Under the pieces are notes generated by a model that was not told where the DNA came from, ran no database searches, and was given only the letters and a program-made list of their open reading frames with translations. The translations under genes were made by a program, and so were the position numbers. Of a stretch of DNA of 64,000 nt, positions 45,779-56,844 are shown piece after piece (position 1 is the first letter of the stretch; each line of letters begins with the position of its first letter). Source of the stretch: Polytrichum commune (lineage: Eukaryota; Streptophyta; Polytrichopsida; Polytrichales; Polytrichaceae); assembly GCA_950295325.1 (NCBI GenBank), contig OX485806.1, positions 51,517,169 through 51,581,168 of the forward strand. Reading direction: 5' to 3'.

Positions 45779-47428
45779 TGTGAGCCCAAATTGGTACTCA
45801 CAATTTTTAATTAACTTAACAACATGCTCAAATGTGGAGGTTGTCAATGGGGTGTAAGGGGTTGGACACATGAGAGATGGGGTGAGTGGAGTTTAGTTAT
45901 TATTGAATTAATTTATATGTTTGTTAGGGTGATGGCCGATTGAAGTCTCTAAGCAAAGACATGCGGAGGGCAGTAGGTATTAAAAGTTGGCTTGGATTAA
46001 TTTAGGATTGGTGTGGGTGCAAGGTTGGAGTTGGTTGAAGAGAACAAGAAAAATTAAATAGAGTGAAGTAGTTTATTTTTAAGGGTCAAGGTTCTTTAGG
46101 CTTAACGGAGTGAATTTAGTTTTGTTAGAATGAAGGGGAACTGGTTAAGAAAGGAAAGGGATACCAAGTGCTATCCATTCTAGGGTGTGAAGGCTGCCGA
46201 GAAGGGTCGACCAACGGACAGGGTTAGGCTCGGTCTGTTATCGTTGCTGGATTTCCGATGGCCAGGAAGGGGGTCCGGCAACAAGGCGGCGTCTCTCTGG
46301 TATTCTCTCTCTCTCTCTCTATAGGGTTGGGACGGCTAAGGAGGTGCCGAAGGATTGCGGCGTCAAGGTACGCTGGCGAGGTTAGATCAAAGGAAAAGGG
46401 GGAGGATTAAACGACGAGCAAGTTAGGGACGTAATGCGGGAGGGGAGAGGACCCAATGCCGCAACAAGACTTGCATTGAATGGAATCTGGGGGGAACAGT
46501 TGGGTCCGAAGAAACTGGCTTGGGCTGAAGGAGGATTCATATAGGCCGAAGCTCAAAATCTGCCATACTGGGTCGCTTCAGAACCCGAAGCAATCACACC
46601 GAGATGGATACCAGACTACCCACATTGCAGATGGACGGGAAAAGTGTAGAGAGAAGAGCGGGCATGGAGCACTGATTTTCAATTCATTATTAGACTGTTC
46701 GGGTTGAACATGGGGAGCGAGGTGGATGGCAGCCCAATGGCCTCCACATCAATACTCTCTTCACCAATGCTAGAAGCAGGGGAGGAAAAAGCAGGTCGAA
46801 ATTGTGACTTCTTGGCTTGAGGGATCTATACTGGCAGGCATCCAGGGAGTAAGAAGTAAAACTCTTACCTCGCAATCAGAGGCGTGTGAGGTTGGACAGT
46901 CGGCCGAGCGCATGGCCAGTAGCTGGTGGACGTGAGAACAGGGGAGGGTAAGGCGATAGTTGACCTCTCGAGGGCAAGCAGAGGGTAGAAGTTGGAGGCA
47001 GAGGCAACGACTAGATGACTGAAGGGAAGAGTTGGAGGAGAGGCCAGCGTGGGTTCGGTTGAGCTTGACCCAGGGTCACGGGGACAGAGGCTTGGCCAAT
47101 GCTGGATTTATGCTGAAGCACTTAGGCAGTAGCTAATTAAACTCATATTAGTTAGGGCAGGGTAGATTAATTGTGAGTAATCAGGTTATTAGCCCAACGC
47201 TAAAAGGATTAACCAGTAGGTTTGACTTGGATTGGGAAGGGTTAATGTCAAGGCCAAGGGAAGTTTAGCATTTCTTAATGCTCAATCTCTTGGTCCCATG
47301 GAATAAAGTTATATGCATTATCTTTAACGTGGAGCCTAAAGGTTGGAAGAAAGTTGCCCAATTAAGTGTGAGCCAAATAACCCCAACCGGACTAGGACGC
47401 TTAAGGGAGGGGGAGTTTAGGCCTCACA
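45779..47428 (+). repeat. Family B LTR (3' LTR of the linked element)
   Basis: 1650 bp from TGTGAGCCCAAATTGG to TTTAGGCCTCACA, with TGTGAG/CTCACA inverted ends. It includes a (CT)n run at 46301-46320. The flanks (AATTA and TAAAT) do not match, so it is not a simple solo LTR. It follows the pol end by 59 bp, and is followed by a primer-site-like sequence at 47431. It could thus be the LTR shared by two tandem or recombined elements. Open frames within it (for example 46480-46707) are not credible genes. Confidence 0.8.
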
Positions 47429-47430
47429 TA

Positions 47431-47450
47431 AATGGTGCGTCCGCCGGGAG
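47431..47450 (+). promoter_or_regulatory. Possible primer binding site after LTR B
   Basis: Three to four bases after the LTR comes ATGGTGCGTCCGCCGGGAG, then TGAAGCGGG. The TGG start, 7-nt acceptor-like segment and CCGGGA...GAA pattern look like the complement of a tRNA 3' end and T-arm. The tRNA is not identified. If real, a second family B interior starts here. Confidence 0.35.
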
Positions 47451-47932
47451 TGAAGCGGGACTAAGAGACAAGACTTGGAGGCGATTAGGCAAGACTTGGA
47501 GGCACGACCCTGTGAGAGAGGTTGGAGCACTTGGGGAATGGTAAGTGTTCACATTGATTTTTGAGTTTGAGTTCGATTAGATTAGTTTCATCCCGATTCT
47601 TTCCTTGGAATGAATTGCATTGTGAATTATGCAATTTTGTTTTGAGGAAGGAGCACGGCTAAGGTATGTCCTAAACTTTCTTGGGAATGGCATAAGAATC
47701 TCACACTAATAGGATGCGCACTTAGCTCACGAAACTTTTAAAGGGAGAATTAAATTTAGGAAAAATCAACTTCGACATTCACCTTGGGGTGAGTCTCCAA
47801 GCTAAGGGATTTTTGAATTTGATGAATAGATTAGAATTGTTAGTTTAGAGTTGTGGTGTTGATGTCGCCTTGAGTCACGGTCGAGGGTGAGTGCTAACGT
47901 GCAGGGAAGGACGAATTGTTTAAGGTATGGTA
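47451..47932. other. Leader-like spacer, no gene
   Basis: Non-coding sequence between LTR B and the MULE relic. A good 5' splice site (GAATG/GTAAGTG, near 47540) occurs downstream of the possible primer site, as in leaders of large plant LTR elements. Nothing else was seen. Confidence 0.35.
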
Positions 47933-50850
47933 TTCTTCAAAGTGAATTCATTAAACCTCAACCACGTCATGGCTAGGCATGGAATTCCCAAGCCTCACTT
48001 CAAAGGATTCATGGCGGACAGTGCGCAAGCCAATTGGTATGCCGTCAGGATTGTCTACGGGTCCGGAGATCCAAAGGTTCCCATCGATGGGCGCGAGAAA
48101 ACCTGCTACTTCGATTGGACCCAGTCTTTGGAGAAACACACCAAACTCTATATCAAGCACGACTTGCAAGACCAACACAAGCGTCTCTGCCTCAAGTATT
48201 GCAACGCATCCTCTATGCTTGAGACAGAGACGAGGTACCTCGCCATCAAGGCCTAGTGGGCTTCGTCTAATTGTACTTCCGAGGAGGGGTTGAAACACCT
48301 TCAACTTTGGCTAGCCTTCTGGCACTTTTGATATCGACAATGGGGTGGCTTCTGTCGCGCACCTCTTCATGAGGAGTGCCCAAAACACCATGGGCACAAG
48401 GGGGACCCCGAAGTGACACCCGGGACTTGTGGCGCTGTTGGTGAGAGGGCCCAAGTGATCCTAGTGTGGGTGAGGGCCCCGGGCGTTGGGAACGCCTCCC
48501 ACCCACGGAGACTAGGAGGCACGAGGGTCAAGCCATTAGCTATGCGTAGCTCATGGCGTCTTGATTCCATAATGCTCAAGAACACCTCAATCGAGGGTGT
48601 GAGCTAGGAGTTATGGCCATTTGAGTGGGGCGCTGTCCCGGGACAGCGCCCTGGTACAGCAGTGCCTGGGAGTGATTCCCGGGACTGCCAAGGTTCAAAT
48701 AGGCATAACTTCGTCTATACTTGCCTGAATGGGGCAAGTGAGTAGTCCATCAACATCTACGTGAAGCGTAGATGAAGATGAAGTGGTTGCTTGTTGGCAT
48801 GAGACATCATACAAGGAAGTTATGATGGTTTGAAGCTGCTCGGGGCTTCTAGGCCCAGCAGCTAAGGCAAAATGTCTACTTGGCCCCAACTCTTGGTAGA
48901 GAGACAAGAGGTTTCTTGACGGTGGGGTAGGGGCCCCGCGTAGAGTCCTAGAGGCTTATATGGGTGAGGTGGTGTGGCCTCACCCACCTGAGGCCGAACG
49001 GCACGGCCTCCATGGGCTTTGGCCCATTGTGAGGCCATAGTTGCCTAGTATGCTTCGGGTTGTTGTAGTGTTGCTCCGGCAATGCGATGATCAACATTTG
49101 ATTGGACTTCCAAGGATGGAAGTCCACATGTGGAAATGGGTTACGGATTAAGGGGTGAGTCCCGAATGCAAAGTAGGAGGGTTGGTTCCCTCTTATGAAC
49201 TATAAGGTCCGGGGTAGGAGGAGCTAACCATTAACATGGCGGTATGCGAAGGGTTAGCACTCGTAACCTTTGCTAGGAATGGAAATTGGTAAGATTGTGA
49301 AGGGGACTAGCAAGGGTTGCAACAACTTCATGGAATTGGTGCGTTTGTTTTGTTTGATCTTTTTTTTTCCAAGCTTTGCTTATTCCTTACAGTGCCATTC
49401 CATTTTGTAGGAGAAAATCATGACCGCCGAGGAATTTGTACAAATGCCCAATTGCAACCTTGCCGAATCCATTCGCAACAAATGGCTTCAAGCGTTCGGC
49501 AACAAGGGTGGCGATCTATATGTGGCCACTGTGAATGAATATATTCGAACGTTCCTCCAAGTTGTGGCGTACCATCAGTTTCTTAAGGGTGGCCTTAGGG
49601 GCGATGGCCCTAGCAAAAAAGAACTCAAGTTTCGATGTGCTCTACGTCGTGCTCAACGTATTAGTGACCCCGCTGTCCTACAGTAGGTTCTCCTCGACAT
49701 GCCTGGCGGGGACGAATTCTGTACTCGTAGTCCCCACCTCGAGGGTGCAGAGGTATTCGGCTCGCAGAAACGCAAGCCCGACACCCCCATTGGAGCTGAC
49801 GATGAAACCCACCGCCCCGACACCGTCAACTTCTCTCGCCCTCGTGTTGCTCAGAGAACCACAAGATCTCATGTTTCACCTTTACCTACCATCGTCGAGG
49901 AGTCCTCCCCGACCGTGATCGAGGTTCCACCACCCCCTCCTACTGGTATGGATTTTCGTCGTATCACTGCTGTACAAGAATCCAAAGTGGACGAGAAACT
50001 CTGGCATATTGCTCGCGTTCCTTATAATTCCTCCAAGGCATGTTGGGCCATGCATGTTGTCACCAAGAAGAAATGCACTGCCAAAATCGTCTCCAACTCC
50101 AAGAGCACCCTTGCACCGGCATACCTTGGAATTTAGAACTATTACAAATTTACAACACCTAAAGTCAAGAATTTTTTTTTGCCCCGACGATATTGAACGT
50201 TATGTCAAAGTATCACGTCGCAAGTGGGTCGACAAATTCCCTGCAGACCAAGAACGACCTCCAATCTCGCCCGTGTGGCCTGTCAAGCTTGGTACCAACC
50301 TCACTCGTCTGGAGATCCTGAAGCTGGAGAATGTCGACTTTCAGCTCCCTAAAAAGGAACACATCATGTCCACTCGCCTCTTCAACACATCGGCTCTTCT
50401 CCTCGACCTCTCCGGAGTGGACGTTCCAGCCAACCCATATTTTTATCCTTCTTCCAGACAATCCAAGACTATGAGACGGTCTGCCACCGCACCATCAACA
50501 AAACAAATGTAGATGGTTGCATCTGCACGAGCTATGGACGGGACCATATTGAAGGTCACCATGATTCCACGCCCTGGATTTGGTTGCGTGATCATGATGC
50601 AGTCCAAACCTGCACCTACACAAACCATTTACCAATTCACAGTGAGTTCCCTGCCCGAATGTAATTGTCCGGCCTTCAAGGATTTGATATCAAAGTTTGG
50701 CCGCAAACGAAATTCGTTCCTGCATTGCAAGCACCTCTACTTCATCTCTATTAAGGTCTCAAAAATGCAGACCCCGACGTTGACTTGTTCATTCATGCCC
50801 CGACATTTAGCTTCAATGAGGTCAAATTCATCCTAGAAGGGGGCCTCTTG
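47933..50850 (+). pseudogene. MULE-type transposase with SWIM finger, broken by a solo LTR
   Basis: Plus-strand transposase relic. The piece at 47933-48352 has FKGFMADSAQANWYAVRIVY (second catalytic Asp block of MULE DDE domains) and CYFDWTQSLEKHTK. A family A solo LTR (48353-49324) then interrupts the exon. Coding resumes at 49330, crosses a 72-bp GT-AG intron (49339-49410) and continues from 49411 (FVQMPNCNLAESIRNKWLQ). A Pro/Ser/Thr linker follows, then PECNCPAFKDLISKF and FLHCKHLYFI near 50650-50740, the SWIM zinc finger (CxC...CxH). Lesions: TAG 48254, a stop near 48329, TAG 49684, a frameshift near 50130 and TAG 50510. The family moves DNA by cut and paste. Terminal inverted repeats were not found. 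A domesticated host gene now dead is an alternative. Confidence 0.78.
48348..49329 (+). mobile_element. Solo LTR, family A, in the MULE coding exon
   Basis: A 972-bp LTR (48353-49324; TGTCGCGCACC...GGTTGCAACA) with flanks GCTTC and ACTTC, a 5-bp duplication with one transition. Removing it joins WGGF to MEL in frame just before a GT donor. It contains a perfect 22-bp palindrome at 48629-48650 (core CTGTCCCGGGACAG). Confidence 0.9.
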
Positions 50851-51874
50851 ACACAATCTACTTCCTAGAATTCCTCTCAGCCTAACACTACATTGTGCCC
50901 TCATAGATGTGTCCATTTCTGGACCTCTTGTGAACTCATTATTGCTTCCTATAATAAATATAATTTCATGGATTATTTTTATTCCCTTCAAAATATTATA
51001 TTACAATATTCAATTGTACCATGTGTTTCTCTCCCGGTTGAACACTACATGTTTAATTTGGAGGTACTTCCTATGTCTATAAACTCTATTTCCGTTTTGC
51101 AAACCTCCTGGATGATTCGGACTTCATCTCATCGTCCTTTTTTTATGGAGGTGGACCAGGTCGAAGCAAATCAACATATGAAACCGTTTTATCCCTTATT
51201 CGATCCTTCAGTGGACGACGATGCGGCGATAATCCTCTCATCCTCTCGCAAAACGATAAAGACTTCAAAGATTCGCCTACCACCTTCACCTCTTCCTCCG
51301 TTTCGATCGATTTGTCTTCATCCAAATCAACATTCTTCTCCGATACATCCGCCCGCCTCTTATAAATTTTAGCAGATCGTTTCTGCTCCTCCTGCATCCT
51401 CCACCTCCATGCTTGTGTGGACTGCGAAAATGGAGTCAGCTCGTAGTCATCACTATATCGATTTGCAGCACCTATGTCATGTTTCGGCGATGGATTAAAG
51501 GGAACATGGGGATCTCCTAGACTTCTAATTTCCTTCTCCCATTCTATGCCAGCAAACATGTCTCTTTCATCTCCCATTGTGTACAAGTGTATCTACAATC
51601 ATGTTGGGTATGAATCTAATTTATAATCTATTCGACCACAAATGATAATTGTTGCGGTCCAAGCTCTAGAGTTGACTCACATATAGCACCAAGAGAAAAG
51701 TGATGGAATAAAAACGAAGCAAGTTGACCCCTTTGTATTTTGATTGACTCATTCTTCAATTATACCAATCTCCAAAAAATTATTTTCATTTATTTTTTCT
51801 TGGGATCATCCTTGGTTTTAATCATGTACTTATGTATTATATTATAATTTTCCTATCATTCAAGCACTTCATAG
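50851..51874. other. Spacer with one unassigned minus-strand frame
   Basis: Mostly AT-rich with no transposon signal. The exception is the open frame at 51143-51586, listed separately. Confidence 0.45.
51143..51586 (-). CDS. Hypothetical protein, 147 aa
   Basis: An uninterrupted minus-strand frame with protein-like composition: several Trp, alternating acidic and basic stretches (IEWEKEIRSLGDPHVPFNPS, then WRWRMQEEQKRSAKIYKRR). The C-terminal half is charged and probably helical or coiled (SIETEEEVKVVGESL). No known family recognised, no signal peptide or membrane segment. It may be a single-exon relic, an exon of a larger minus-strand gene, or chance. A plus-strand frame overlaps it but looks less protein-like. 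Confidence 0.3.
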   Translation of the reverse strand: MYTMGDERDMFAGIEWEKEIRSLGDPHVPFNPSPKHDIGAANRYSDDYELTPFSQSTQAWRWRMQEEQKRSAKIYKRRADVSEKNVDLDEDKSIETEEEVKVVGESLKSLSFCERMRGLSPHRRPLKDRIRDKTVSYVDLLRPGPPP

Positions 51875-52224
51875 CATAGTCCGCCAAGAGCCTAAGGCTA
51901 GTGTAAATGCAGCCTACAAAATTTGTGACTTAGCCTATAAAATTTTGAAAGTGTAGGACAAAGAGCCTATGGACAATTTAAAAACCATAGAATATCAACC
52001 TATGTGATAAAAAACATGTAGGAAATTTTGCCTACAAAGTTTTTAAAAGAGAGGATTTTAGCCATTCATCATTCTTCAAATTGAGAAATTAGTTGACCTA
52101 AGTATATATCTTTAGGCTAATACTCGGGGTTCTTGGGTGGCACATAGACGGATATCAATAATAGCCCTAACTCCCTTCCCGCCAATCTTTACAAATACCA
52201 TTCATCACAACTCCTCTCTCATCA

Positions 52225-52258
52225 ACTCCTCTTTCTCTCTTTCTCTTTCTCTTTCTCC
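52225..52258. repeat. Pyrimidine microsatellite (CTTTCT)n
   Basis: CTCTTTCTCTCTTTCTCTTT-type run immediately upstream of the hAT coding relic. Confidence 0.85.
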
Positions 52259-52261
52259 TAC

Positions 52262-52560
52262 TAACGCTTGCCAACATTGCAAAATGCCAATGTGTTAGTA
52301 CTGCTACTTGTGAGAGAGGTTTCTCTGTGCAGAATAACATCAAGCAAAAGAAAAGGAATCGAATGACAACAACACACTTGGATAGTGTGATGCAGGTGGC
52401 GATTGAAGGACCAACCAAAAAATTTGAGTTTATTTTGGAGGAAGCTATATCTTTGTGGAAGGATTCAAGAAAGTTTCGATTCTTGTTTACTAATCCTGAG
52501 AAATATCTTGCAGGAAGAGTAGAGGTTGAATCAGAAGATGGTGAGGACTTTCACCCTTAA
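52262..52560 (+). pseudogene. hAT transposase C-terminal dimerisation region
   Basis: A plus-strand frame reads CVSTATCERGFSVQNNIKQK, the signature (S-A-CER-FS) of the hAT C-terminal dimerisation domain. MTTTHLDSVMQVAIEGP and a charged tail ending in EDGEDFHP follow. The N-terminal BED finger and catalytic core are absent, so only the last 100 residues remain. Confidence 0.85.
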
Positions 52561-53140
52561 AGTCATTTGAATTTTAGCAACCTTTAATTATAATCAACTC
52601 TTTAAAAGAGAGTTGGTTAATCCTTGGCCTTCAAACGTGGTCAAAGGCTTAGCCAGGTTCAATTCTTGCCAAGGATACCACTTAGTACTCAAATTTTGAA
52701 TTTAAAGCCTACAACATTAAAAGATATGAAGGATTTTAACCTACTAAAATTTAATTTTGAAGGCAATTGGCGGATAACTTAAAAACTCAAAAGGTTTTCA
52801 ACTTACAAAAATTTGATATTGTAGGATGCAACCTATGCCATGCGGGAAATAGCCTATGCCTTTTTAAAGAGGTAGGCAATTAACCTCAATAACTTCAAAA
52901 ACTTTTCGGACACTACTTCATAGTTTCCAAACTTAATGAGACCATTTCAAACTCAGGTTTTTAAAAAGAAATTTAGGACCTATACATTCCACGGAAATAG
53001 GTCCAATGTTTTATCATTTTTGGAAGATACTGGAATATTCTAAGTATATTTGTTTTTAAAAGTATTTTTAAATTTGGTCTATAAAGTTTGTTATTTTTAC
53101 TTCCTCTCCGCTCTCTGCTCTCCGTTCACCGCTCACATAG

Positions 53141-53808
53141 GAGTGTTGTCCGAGTGGTTCCCGGGACTACCAAGGTTTGAACAGGCCTAACATCCTCAAT
53201 ACTTGGCCAAATGAGGCAAGTGAGGAGTCTATCGGCATCTACGTGAAGCGTAGATGAAGACGAAGTGGTTGCTTGTTAACATCAAACATCATACAAGGAA
53301 GTTATGATGGTCTTAAGCTGTTGGGGGCTTCTAGGCCCAACAGCTAAGGGAAAATGTCTACTTGGCCCCAACTCTTGGTAGAGAGACAAAAGGTTTTCTT
53401 GACGGTGGGGTAGGGGCCCCGCCTAGAATGCTAGAGGCTTATATGGGTGAGGTGGTGTGGCCGAACCCACCTGAGGCCGAATGGCACGGCCTCCATGGGC
53501 TTTGGCCCATTGTGAGGCCAGAGTTGCCTAGTATGCTTCGGGTTGTTGTAGTGTTGTTCCGGCAATGCGATGATCATTATAAGATTGGACTTCCATGGAT
53601 GGAAGTCCACATCTAAGGATTGGTTACCGATTAAGGGGTGAGTCCCGAAAACAAAGTAGGAGGGTTGGTTCCCCTCTTATGAATTACAAGGTCCGGGATA
53701 GGAGGAGCTAACCATTAGCATGGCGGAATGCGAAGGGTTAGTGCTCGTAAGCTTTGCTAGAATTGAAAATTGGCAAGATTATTAAGGGGGCTAGCAAGGG
53801 TTGCGACA
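53141..53808 (+). repeat. Family A LTR, 5'-truncated
   Basis: Starts in the LTR middle (GTGGTTCCCGGGACTACC) and runs to the normal end TTGCGACA at 53808. The first 270-300 bp are missing. It is close in sequence to the copies at 9582 and 48353, so it is of the same young subfamily. Confidence 0.85.
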
Positions 53809-53813
53809 CTTAG

Positions 53814-53860
53814 GGGTCTTTTTTGTGCGCATGGTGTTTCGGGCACTCATGGAGAGTTTT
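53814..53860 (-). repeat. Family A LTR terminal fragment, inverted
   Basis: GTGCGCATGGTGTTTCGGGC and ACTCATGGAGAG match the complement of the LTR start. It lies 5 bp after a plus-oriented LTR end, so the two fragments form an inverted junction. Confidence 0.7.
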
Positions 53861-54823
53861 AACATTTTTGAATTCGCATCGAATAAATTTTGACTGGTTT
53901 GTATTCTTCTATGATGAAACGCTCGAGGACTTCTTTGGTGTAGTTTGTTTGGTTCATGATGGTGGTATGGTTTCTTTATTATTCTTAAATTCCCTTTCTA
54001 GGCAATAACACAAGTCTTTGTGTTCATTTATCTCAATTTTTTTAAGCTTTGATTTGAACCACTTCAATTGGGTTACATTGCTTGCCTATAAGATCAAATT
54101 TTCCATATGGAGAATTTCCAAAAATAAATAGGCACCCGTTTGTTTGATGTATAATGAATGAGCCGCTTAACTCTCAATGATGAAGAACAAGTCGATACGG
54201 TGGTACCACGCCCTGGCCAATTGCTTGAGCCCCTACAAAACTATCTTAAATTTGCATACAAGGTATTATTTTCTCTCATATATAAACCCCTCTGGTTACC
54301 AAAGTGACGGAATCATCCATCCACAGATGGTTTGTAGCAAAAGTCGGGATTACAATTAATTTTTGTTCATAGTTTTGTTTAATTAATTACACATGGTGGA
54401 CCACAAAATTTGTAATGGACGAGATTCAAGGCAACATGTATATTCAACCTGTTGCTTTTGAACTACTAGATATTAGGGCATCATTGCCAATATTCAAGGG
54501 GCCAACAACAAAAACAATCTTGCCGGTCATTAAACTGACCTTATTGCCACAAAACGGTTTTAAGAATTTGACAAACAACTACCACATACAAACAAGGGGT
54601 TCCAATCGAAATCTTAGGATTTGGACATCCCCCTTAGCATTTAATTAGGATTTTTATTCTTGCTTGAACTACAATATAAGGTATATGAGATTAAAGGTGT
54701 ACGTTCAAGCAACAAGCTTAGCTGCTCCCCTTCCTAGGGCCTGCACCTTAACTTTAAAATTTCTATTTGGAACTTACCTTATTTAGAGTTCAAGTTCTTT
54801 AGCTCCAAGTTCCACTCCAATTT
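53861..54823. other. No gene recognised
   Basis: AT-rich spacer with short frames only (for example 54415-54648). No motif or repeat end seen. Confidence 0.5.
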
Positions 54824-56127
54824 TATCGCAACCCTTGCTATCGCCCCTTATTTAATTTGATCGTTTTTCAATCCTAGCAGGGGTCACAAACGCTAACCAT
54901 ACGCATTCCGTCATGCTAATGGTTAGCTCCCCATACCGTGGACCTCTTAGTTCACAGGTGGGGGACCAACCCCCCTACACTTGCATTTGGGACTCATCCC
55001 TTCATTGGTAACCAATGCTAAGTAACACTAAAACCACCCGAACCATACTAGGCAACTATGACCTCATGTTAGGCCAATGCCCGTGGAGACTGTGCCGTTC
55101 GACCTCGGGTGGGTTTGGCCGCCCACACCGCCTCATCCACATAAGCCTCTGTCAGACATAAACCCCCACCCTTATGCGTCGTAGTCCAGGTGAGAGCCTA
55201 TGGCTCACATGTCATTGCTTAATCCCCCTGACATTGGAATCCCACTCCCAATGCTCCTCCAATCTTAATGTTGAACACCCAACTCTTTATTTAAAGATCA
55301 CAACGTGACAAGTATTTAGAAATATTTTTTCTATTTCCCTTGTGGACATTCCCAACACCATCACTTCTCAAGTCTTCCATCCACAACAACAAGCTAGTTA
55401 ACTACCTTAAGCAATCTCCTAATGGCATCAAGGCACACCATCAACATTTGATTTGCCCATGCCCATCCTCTTAAATCAACTAATCAATTCCAAACCACAA
55501 TATTTAAAATCCTACCTAATCATCTAGCTCTGTTCATTCCACGGCCCCCTCATCACCCAGCGGCTTCTAGTCACCTTGGCATTGGCCTGCCCACTGCTGG
55601 TGTTTCCCAACAGTTCCCATGTGCAACCTCAATGGGAAGTTGTGATCTCGATTCCGCTTCCTGCCTTTGGCCAACCCCCTTGCCGTGTGGCCGCGGACCA
55701 GTGGTGATTTTTCACAAGGTCCCTAACATGTCTAGGGACATGTTCATAAAAAAAAACATTTCCAGTGGACGGCTTCTTAGAAAATGAACCGGTTTTGGGA
55801 CGTGTCAAATTCACTTTGGACGGGTTCTTAAAATAACGTTTTTTAATTTAAAAAATCCCCAAAAAATAAATGGTACAAATATCAATTATATTATATCATA
55901 TATGACATGTGAATATAAGCATAATGCAATCAAACCACTAGTACCCAATCAAAATATCAATCTTGAAGTGCTTGATTCACCTGCATACATTAATTCATCA
56001 ATCACAAAATTTAAAACCTTTTTAACATAATATCAAAGATTATAATTGAAGGTAAATTTAGTAATTGAATATGAATTAGTATATATAAACATGTTCAAAA
56101 ATTTTAAAACAAAGAGCTACTTACCCT

Positions 56128-56652
56128 TTAAAGAAGTGGATGAATTCTCCTATCCTTCGTGTTTCTCCAAACAAGCATCACTGCATTCCAATTGATGTTT
56201 TCAACTGGAATATTTGCACATGAAATGCGCATCAAAGCATCTAAAGTTTCTAACTTCAACCTAGTACCTAGATGACTTTTGATAAGGTTTTGTTTAGAGA
56301 AACCCCTCTCACATATTGCAGTGCTCACTGGAATCACCATAACTCTTCTCCATAAGTTATTCAAACCAGGCCAATTGATTGACCACTCTAGAGTGGTACA
56401 TGCAAACTCCCAAGCTTCAAATAAAAACTTATTTGGGATCATCTCTCTCATGGTCTCCACCATCTCCAAACACTCACCCCGACACCGATCTTGTTCTTCT
56501 TCAAAAGTCTGAAACTTCACAAACAACCTTTCCAACCACTTTTCAGTAATACGAGTTCTCTCATCATCATTTGTTGGATAGATATTGGGACTAAAGAGCT
56601 TGCATGCATTGAAGATGCCTAAGTCTGAAGACTTGTTATTCAATGCATCCAC
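56128..56652 (-). pseudogene. hAT transposase C-terminal half (174 codons open)
   Basis: Contains ACTTLEWSINWPGLNNLWRR and PVSTAICERGFSKQNLIKSH, the hAT dimerisation signature (ST--CERGFS). LETLDALMRISCANIPVENI and WRNTKDRRIHPLL follow. It is similar to the C-termini of hAT-derived zinc-finger-type transposase proteins. The upstream catalytic part and BED finger are missing. The frame itself is intact, so it is less decayed than the other transposase relics here. Confidence 0.85.
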
Positions 56653-56844
56653 CAGAGAGAAAAGGATGAAGGAAACAACAAGTTGTTGTGAAGGATTTGA
56701 GTTTGTTTCTCTAAACTAGTCTATGTGGACGAAATGGGACAGGTGGCAGCTAAAATAGATAAAGCAGAATTGAAGGAAGATACTATTGTTTCCAAGTGCA
56801 ACCAATCACATGCTGACATCTTTCGGGTTATCTTTATCAATTTG

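Larger units (their letters stand above)
51866..52923 (+). mobile_element. hAT element, internally deleted
   Basis: About 1041 bp (51875-52915) flanked by CTTCATAG (51867-51874 and 52916-52923; the match extends to 9 bp, ACTTCATAG). The ends CATAGTCCGCCAAG and, on the complement, TAGTGTCCGAAAAG agree at 10 of 14 positions. An 8-bp duplication and a CA(G)-type end fit hAT. It encodes only a transposase C-terminus. Inside, the word AGCCTAYAAAATTT recurs near the left end. Confidence 0.7.

Noticed and set aside
45774-47433. Family B LTR as a simple solo insertion
   Set aside because: The flanking 5-mers (AATTA and TAAAT) do not match, and a pol tail lies 59 bp upstream, so it is the 3' LTR of an element or a recombined LTR.
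48267-48585. Overlapping frames at LTR starts (also near 9520-9814 and 10753-10947)
   Set aside because: The same sequence recurs in every family A LTR copy and reflects its GC-rich 5' part, not a gene.
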